Below, piece after piece: positions 58,757 through 64,000 of a DNA stretch of 64,000 bases. The translations under genes were made by a program, and so were the position numbers. Positions within the stretch are counted from its first letter, which is position 1; each line of letters starts with the position of its first letter. Origin of the DNA: Fistularia commersonii (Eukaryota; Chordata; Actinopteri; Syngnathiformes; Fistulariidae); NCBI GenBank assembly GCA_037954325.1, contig JBBMNZ010000003.1:14624392-14688391 (forward strand), given 5' to 3'. The notes below the pieces were generated by a model that ran no database searches, was not told the DNA's origin, and saw nothing but the letters and a program-made list of their open reading frames with translations.

Positions 58757-60233
58757 GTGAGTTGTAGTTTCGTCTGTTTGCGGCCCTGGGGTTTTGTGGT
58801 AATACTGTTACCACTCGTTAGCATAGGAGGCTAACTAGCTGGCTAGCTGCCTAACTGAACGGACAGGGTGTTAGGAAAGAAAAACGAAAACATACCGTCT
58901 TTGGTGGTAAGAGGGTATAACAGTACACAACACTGGTTGATGTCAGAATTCAGGGCGCTAATATTACATTTCAAGGTAATTAGTCGTCCTGTCGAAGCTT
59001 CAAATGCAAGGGAAAGTTGTATAAACTAGCCGGAAATTCCTAAATTCCCCCACTCGGAGCTGCTTGTGTGGTTACGTCAGCCTCAGCGGGACAAATGTAT
59101 TAAATATATATATTTTTAAATGTATTTGAAACCGTTTCACGTAGTAGTGAAACTGTAGTTTCAGCGTAGCCCCGCATGACTCCGGAGTTCCCCTCTCTCG
59201 GCACAAAGACGGCCGATGGTGATGATGCAACAGCAAGCAACGGCCGGAGCTGCTGGTTTTCACCCGGAGCGCTTTTGCCTGAGCACAGCTGACTGGATGC
59301 ATAGCAACCGTCCGGCCAATCAGGGGTGCGCTGCTAATTGTACGAGCATCACGTTTAGAACAATTACAGCACCAGAAGAGCTGAGGAAGAGGAAGAGCAA
59401 CATTTTCACTCATCCCACCCGAAAATGCATAATTCACTTACAGTCATGTTTCTTGGCAATATCCTTTTATTAATTAAATGTTTTGAGATTGATGTTTCTT
59501 ACCACAGGATAATTGGCAGATAATGAATGAATGAATTTCTAACCATCTTACTAAGTAGATAAGTTTTTCCTCATGTTTAAGCATTTTCCCCTCAAATTTT
59601 ATATGGTTACCCAAATCACATTGTTCTCTTTTGCCTTTGTCTTATTTTGGGGACTTTTTTTCATTGTTGAAATTTTTATTTATATCTATCATTTTTCACT
59701 CTCTTTCCATGTCTTTCCAGTTAGTAGTTGTCATTTTTTGATGGTAGTGCAATTAGAAGATACAAAGTCAAGAAAGCCTACAGTATTACAGTTATAGGCT
59801 CAAGAGAAGCTGGCTAATAGGATGTGTTAGAGGCTTTTTTTTAAGTGTAAGATAAAATGAAGCACTTGAGCTGTTGTAAACACAATTTTTAACATATATA
59901 TAAACACTTCTATATTTTAGATGCATATTTCTTTAGCTTGTTGTTTTTTGTTTACTGGTTTTTTTTTTGGACATTTTTTGTCACATCTTGCTTATTTTCA
60001 TTGTAATCACTGGCAGTTTTTGTCTTTTCAATTTTTTTCATTTTTTTTCCAAAATAGCCCATTTACTAATTCAATTTTGTAAACAAGTAAGTTGGCATAT
60101 GTTGACTGTAAATTATACCATTGGCTGGAAATATTGACTCCCCCTTGAGCCATTGGCTCAAGGATAAAGTCAGAGATATAACCACTTCAGGATTTTATCA
60201 GCGTATCTAAGTTTGTCTTGCTGTCATCTGCAG
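58757..60233 (+). other. cebpg: cebpg intron 1
   Basis: Donor GTGAGT at 58757; acceptor TCTTGCTGTCATCTGCAG ending at 60233, preceded by a pyrimidine-rich stretch. A GC-richer block at 59150-59340 holds TGATGCAAC (59223-59231, another C/EBP-ATF type element) and a consensus CCAAT box (GGCCAATCAG at 59314-59323). It may be an enhancer or second promoter. The rest is T-rich. Confidence 0.7.
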
Positions 60234-60319
60234 GCTCCTTGGGGTCAGAGCAGGTCACTTCCTATGCTGGTCTGAACTGAGGCAACTCAGAGATCCTCTC
60301 CTGCAGACAGCACATCCAA
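60234..60319 (+). other. cebpg: cebpg exon 2, 5' untranslated part with a 3-codon uORF
   Basis: Begins after the acceptor CAG at 60231-60233. It contains ATG CTG GTC TGA at 60264-60275, a Met-Leu-Val uORF ending 44 nt before the main start codon. Confidence 0.7.
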
Positions 60320-60817
60320 ATGAGCCTGACGCCGCAGCAGAAACTCACCACATCTGACCACAACGGCGTGAGCGTCATACAGAGTCAGGCCCACGCAACA
60401 TCGTCATCCTCCCTTCCGGTGCAACTCACCGGACTCCAACAAGTCCCACAGCTTGTCCCAGCCAATCCCTCAACCGGAGGTGGCAAGGCTCCCCCCCCCA
60501 GCAAAATGAAGAAGCCCCCAGCAGACAAAGACAGCGAGGAGTATCGGCAGCGGCGTGAACGCAACAATCTGGCAGTGAAGAAGAGTCGCATGCGGTCAAA
60601 GCAAAAAGCCATGGATACGCAGCAGCGTGTCAACGAGCTAAAGGAGGAGAATGAGCGTCTTGAGGCCAAGATCAAGCTGCTGAGCAAGGAACTGAGCGTG
60701 CTCAAAGACCTCTTCCTGGAGCATGCCCACAACCTGGCTGACAATGTGCAACCACCCACCACTGGCGCCCCCGGGGCCAGTCCCGCCCCCAACAGCTCTG
60801 CCAGCAATGGCCAGTGA
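60320..60817 (+). CDS. cebpg: CCAAT/enhancer-binding protein gamma
   Basis: A small nuclear bZIP factor that lacks a strong activation domain. It heterodimerises with C/EBP alpha or beta and with ATF4, acting as a buffer of C/EBP activity and as a partner in the integrated stress response. The 165-residue protein (human is 150) shows the family-specific N-terminus NGVSVIQSQAH at 15-25 and GLQQVPQLVPA at 38-48. The basic region is EYRQRRERNNLAVKKSRMRS (74-93), with a zipper carrying leucines at 107, 114, 121 and 128 (NELKEENERLEAKIKLLSKE). LKDLFLEHAHNLADNVQ (128-144), diagnostic of C/EBP gamma, follows. Compared with mammals it has an insert of about ten Ser/Thr-rich residues at 27-37 and a longer Pro/Ala/Ser tail. 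The coding region is uninterrupted within exon 2. The start codon has C at -3, a weak context, but the conserved MSxxxQQ N-terminus supports it. It lies divergent to cebpa, a linkage conserved in vertebrates. Confidence 0.97.
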   Translation: MSLTPQQKLTTSDHNGVSVIQSQAHATSSSSLPVQLTGLQQVPQLVPANPSTGGGKAPPPSKMKKPPADKDSEEYRQRRERNNLAVKKSRMRSKQKAMDTQQRVNELKEENERLEAKIKLLSKELSVLKDLFLEHAHNLADNVQPPTTGAPGASPAPNSSASNGQ

Positions 60818-62186
60818 AAACAAAGCTTCTTAGCACCTGACATCTCATCACTCATCCCCTCATCTCTTCTCCTCTCCCCACGTTTTCGGAAATCACTGGT
60901 TCAATGGAAGGGTCCATTCCATATTGGCTCAGCCTTTTATCTCCACATCTGACCCCGTCATCTTTCTGCTCCAACCACGCTCCATCCATGCCTCCACCGG
61001 TTATCAAGAGGAGGGCAGAACCTCAGGGAGCGTTTCTTCAGAGAAACTGCTGTAGATTTCCTGGAATATGGGTGCTCTTCTTCACTGCCCCAAGCCACTC
61101 TCCTCCATGACCCTACGTTTGGACCTCCCATCATCTGCCGTCTTTTTTTGTCCCTTGAAACATTATGACTTTTTAAAAAGCAGTTCAAGACAATTTGAGT
61201 TATCATCAGACTTTGTGACACTCTGGGCTTTCACCATGGAGATGGTCGAACACTGATTGAACATTGATTGGAAGAAGGAAGTCCATGCCCCTACCAAAGA
61301 GGATGCAATCTAGTCAAGAGGCATCTGTAGGAGGCACTTCTTGTTTCTTCCGTGGTCAAATGATTTTCTAAGGATGTGTATTTTCGTGAGTGAGTCACTA
61401 CATGCTGCTGGATGTTCAGATACACCACCAGCTTTTATCCTGATGTCTGAGTTGCACAGATGAATCATGGAGGAAAGCGGCACGTGGTGTGGGCTCCGTG
61501 ATCACCTGATATCTCAGGTTACTCTTTGTGGGTCATGCAGCCATGGTAACAAAAAGTGCCAGCAGTGTTTTTACTGCGTAGAAACTAAAGTCTCTTTCTG
61601 ATTGGATAATTTTTCACATCAGCAAAAAGCTTCCTCTATTAAAGAAGGTAAGACCTTAAAACTTATGGCGTTTATATTTAACAGTGACGTTTTTATATGA
61701 AGTCATAAATAAGATATTTAACATTTAAATTAATGCGTAATGAGATGTAGAGGATACATTAGGTGTTGGCACCATCAAGTAAAGGGAAACAAAGCAGTCC
61801 TGCTAGTTTGTCAGCCAGGATTAGTTACCATGGCGATGTATCCACCCGAAGATCTGCGGTGCGAGTTATTGGCATGTCCCACTGAAATTCCCAGGGTGTA
61901 TCTGTAGTGACCTGCTGTCCCTCTTATTCAGACCCCAGTTGAGGCTAAACGCAAACTTTGTGAAACAAACTGTTTCATCTTGCAGCAAGCATAGGCTCGG
62001 ATCCTGTGATGTTCAAACAGACCAATCAGATTGACTGATATCTCCTGGGTATTGATCGATGAGTCTGAGTGTGATGAAAATCGTGTTTGTCGTGAAGATG
62101 TGAGGCACACGTGTATGTGTGTTTGCGTGTGTGCGTGAATCTAGACACATGATCTGCAGATTTAATAAAATCCTGTGTTGACAGTC
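60818..62186 (+). other. cebpg: cebpg 3' untranslated region
   Basis: Follows the TGA stop. The first AATAAA is at 62164-62169, followed about 20-30 nt later by a GT-rich stretch (GTCTTTGGTCGTTAGTGG), a good cleavage context. A weaker ATTAAA lies at 61638-61643. The open frames inside are shadows. Confidence 0.65.
62164..62169 (+). terminator. cebpg: Candidate polyadenylation signal of cebpg
   Basis: AATAAA with a GT-rich downstream element starting about 10-25 nt after it. The earlier ATTAAA at 61638 could give a shorter form. Confidence 0.6.
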
Positions 62187-64000
62187 TTTGGTCGTTAGTG
62201 GTCACAGCAAATCAGAACGGGTCCTCGCCACCACAGCCCCACCCCCCAGCATGCCACAGGTGGGTATTGGGGTTAGACAGGATAATTACACAGCTTTGTG
62301 TTTCTCTGGACGTGTTGCTGCTGGAATGTGGTTGTCTGAGTTGAAGACAAATGTTCTGTTCTGTCGAAATTTTGATTCATTTGGATCATTTTATTGTCAT
62401 GAATATTACTACACAACCATCCCAGCAAATTGAATTGAATCTTAAAACTACACACCGTCCCAGAATAAGTCTGACATGCATTATATTTTATGTTTCATCG
62501 TCAAACAAGAAAAATATGTCACCGGTTATAGAAACAAGACTTGCTAAATAAATCACTTATTGGTCAGCACTTAGATGTCACACCTTGCTTCATGTTTCCA
62601 ATCAGAATGTGTCTTCATACTAAAGAGGTTTCACGAAGTCTAAAATATTCCGCCATTATAACATTTATTTATGAGGAATGTTGTTTTGTGGCTGTCGTTG
62701 TAGACATTCTTCTGATCAGAACTTCTTTCTAAAAAACAATGATGCTTTTAATCGTAGAATTTCATTCTTCACAATCTTATTGGAAGACTTTTTGTGTATG
62801 TCCGTCAAAGCATCTTCAACAATATACAGGAAAAACATGTTTTGCAGATTTAAAAAAAAAAAAAAAAAAAAAAAAGACTTCAGGGCACATCTATCCTCTA
62901 ACCAACTTTCTGATTTAACTCAAAATTCTATTCACCAAACCAGCAATTTCTCAGCTTTTCTTGAAGTTATGGCAACATTTCCGCAGATGTTCTCATTTTG
63001 AGTTGATCCCAATGGGAAGTAGCATCACCAGCTCTTGGAGATGCTGTGTGATGACATCATTGACCCAGACACAGTTGATTATCGGTCATATAATTGATAG
63101 TTTCTGAGCTCTTGACTATAAAACGACCCGTCTGAATGAACACTAACTGTCTGCCCGACGAAAATGCTCCGCAGACACAACAAGAGCATATTGTGTTGAT
63201 GATGTTTGTTTGAACAAATGTTGTGTAACATTGTGGGAAGGTTCTCGCTCGACGCTGCCTCCTTCTGTGGACTTCTGTACGTAGTTGTAGTTCCTGCGTG
63301 GGCATGTGGTGTTTGCATGAAAAAAGAGACCAAGCTTCTGTTTGTCCTCAATGTTGCTGGGCAGCATTTTCTTTTTCTGTGAGCGCTCAGCTTTTTTTTT
63401 TTATAACAAACAAACCTTTTAAATTAAAACTGATGCATCAGAGTGGCACGTCTGCCTTCATTCATCCGTCCCCGAGTCACTTCTCTTTAATTGTTTTTTC
63501 GATAATTCTATAAACTGAGTGATTCTTTTGTTTTTGGATCACAGTCTGAGATATTCATTCAATGCTTGAGCTACTTTCAAGTCTCAACCCACCAGTTTGT
63601 TAATTAAGTAAACTGAGTTGTTTATCTGACACTAATGGTAAGTGTAATAGTTTTGAGCTTTTTAGATTTTTTTTTTCACCAGTTTCATAAGTAGAATGTT
63701 AATTGGAGGGTTTTAGTTGATTTAATTGCTTAATTAACTTTTTGTTTTTGTTCAATTGCAATTCTCAGGTAATTTATTCTCATCGTTGGGTTTGTTTTTT
63801 CTGCCTATTTCAATGCGGCTTATCTTCAGCAAGGGTAATTTTAGTTTAGAAATCGTTTGTAGCAATTGTCTGAAGATGTCTTCCAGGTTAAAACATTTTT
63901 CTTTGCAGTTTTTGCCTTTTTATTTGCAATATTGCTGTTTTTTTTTTGTTTGTATTTTTAAATAATATGAAAAACATACTAAAGAGGAGATTTTTGTTGA
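62187..64000. other. Intergenic stretch to the right edge, no gene seen
   Basis: AT-rich sequence with an A24 or so run at 62851-62874 and T runs at 63391 and 63669. The three overlapping minus frames at 63057-63367 show no domain. In other vertebrates PEPD follows cebpg, but no exon of it is recognisable here. Confidence 0.5.

Noticed and set aside
1..64000. tRNA, rRNA or prokaryotic defence systems
   Set aside because: No cloverleaf with intact A and B boxes, no rRNA segments and no operon-like gene packing were found. The window is vertebrate DNA.

Overview
The window is vertebrate nuclear DNA, almost certainly from a ray-finned (percomorph-type) teleost. The evidence is two intron-poor C/EBP genes with fish-like proteins, very many (CA)n/(TG)n microsatellites, and decayed copies of retroelements typical of fish: an RTE-clade LINE, a Hero/R2-like LINE with a restriction-enzyme-like endonuclease, and CR1/L2/Rex-group tails. 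I find no operons, prokaryotic genes, CRISPR arrays, rRNA genes or convincing tRNA genes. Most long open frames outside the two genes are translated microsatellites or shadows.

Only two protein-coding genes can be supported, both in the last fifth. cebpa (C/EBP alpha) is a single-exon gene on the minus strand, coding 53879-54781, with a TATA box near 55084-55090 and a 5-codon upstream ORF ending 7 nt before the start codon. cebpg (C/EBP gamma) is on the plus strand, with a non-coding first exon ending at 58756, an intron to 60233 and its whole coding region in exon 2 (60320-60817). The genes are divergent, with about 3.5 kb between their probable transcription starts. The cebpa-cebpg neighbourhood is conserved in vertebrates. 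Both encode bZIP factors that dimerise with each other and with other C/EBP or ATF proteins. C/EBP alpha activates differentiation genes, while C/EBP gamma lacks a long activation domain and acts as a partner or modulator. A strong CTCF-like motif lies between the promoters, and the cebpg promoter carries an exact C/EBP-ATF (amino-acid-response) element.

Layout: 1-52.4 kb is a gene-free stretch on the 3' side of cebpa. It holds an RTE 5' end (1-366), AT-rich satellites, a LINE fragment (4.5-4.9 kb), a full 5'-truncated RTE copy with target duplications (8471-9367), a Hero-like element flanked by RTE pieces (16.0-19.8 kb), MITE-like hairpins (24.6 and 30.0 kb), a second RTE copy with a nested insertion (33.5-33.9 kb), a decayed THAP-like reading frame (38.1-38.5 kb), a hAT-like MITE (44.9-45.4 kb) and a LINE tail (50.0-50.3 kb). 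Between these lie unique stretches, some with clusters of homeodomain, octamer or AP-1-like motifs that could be cis-regulatory DNA for cebpa. 52.47-55.1 kb is cebpa, 55.1-58.5 kb the intergenic region, 58.5-62.2 kb cebpg, and 62.2-64 kb gene-free DNA to the window edge.

I did not find a previously undescribed system. The most informative signals are regulatory: the cebpa uORF and internal start (p42/p30 control), the two C/EBP-ATF elements at cebpg, the CTCF-like site between the genes, and several datable transposon nestings.
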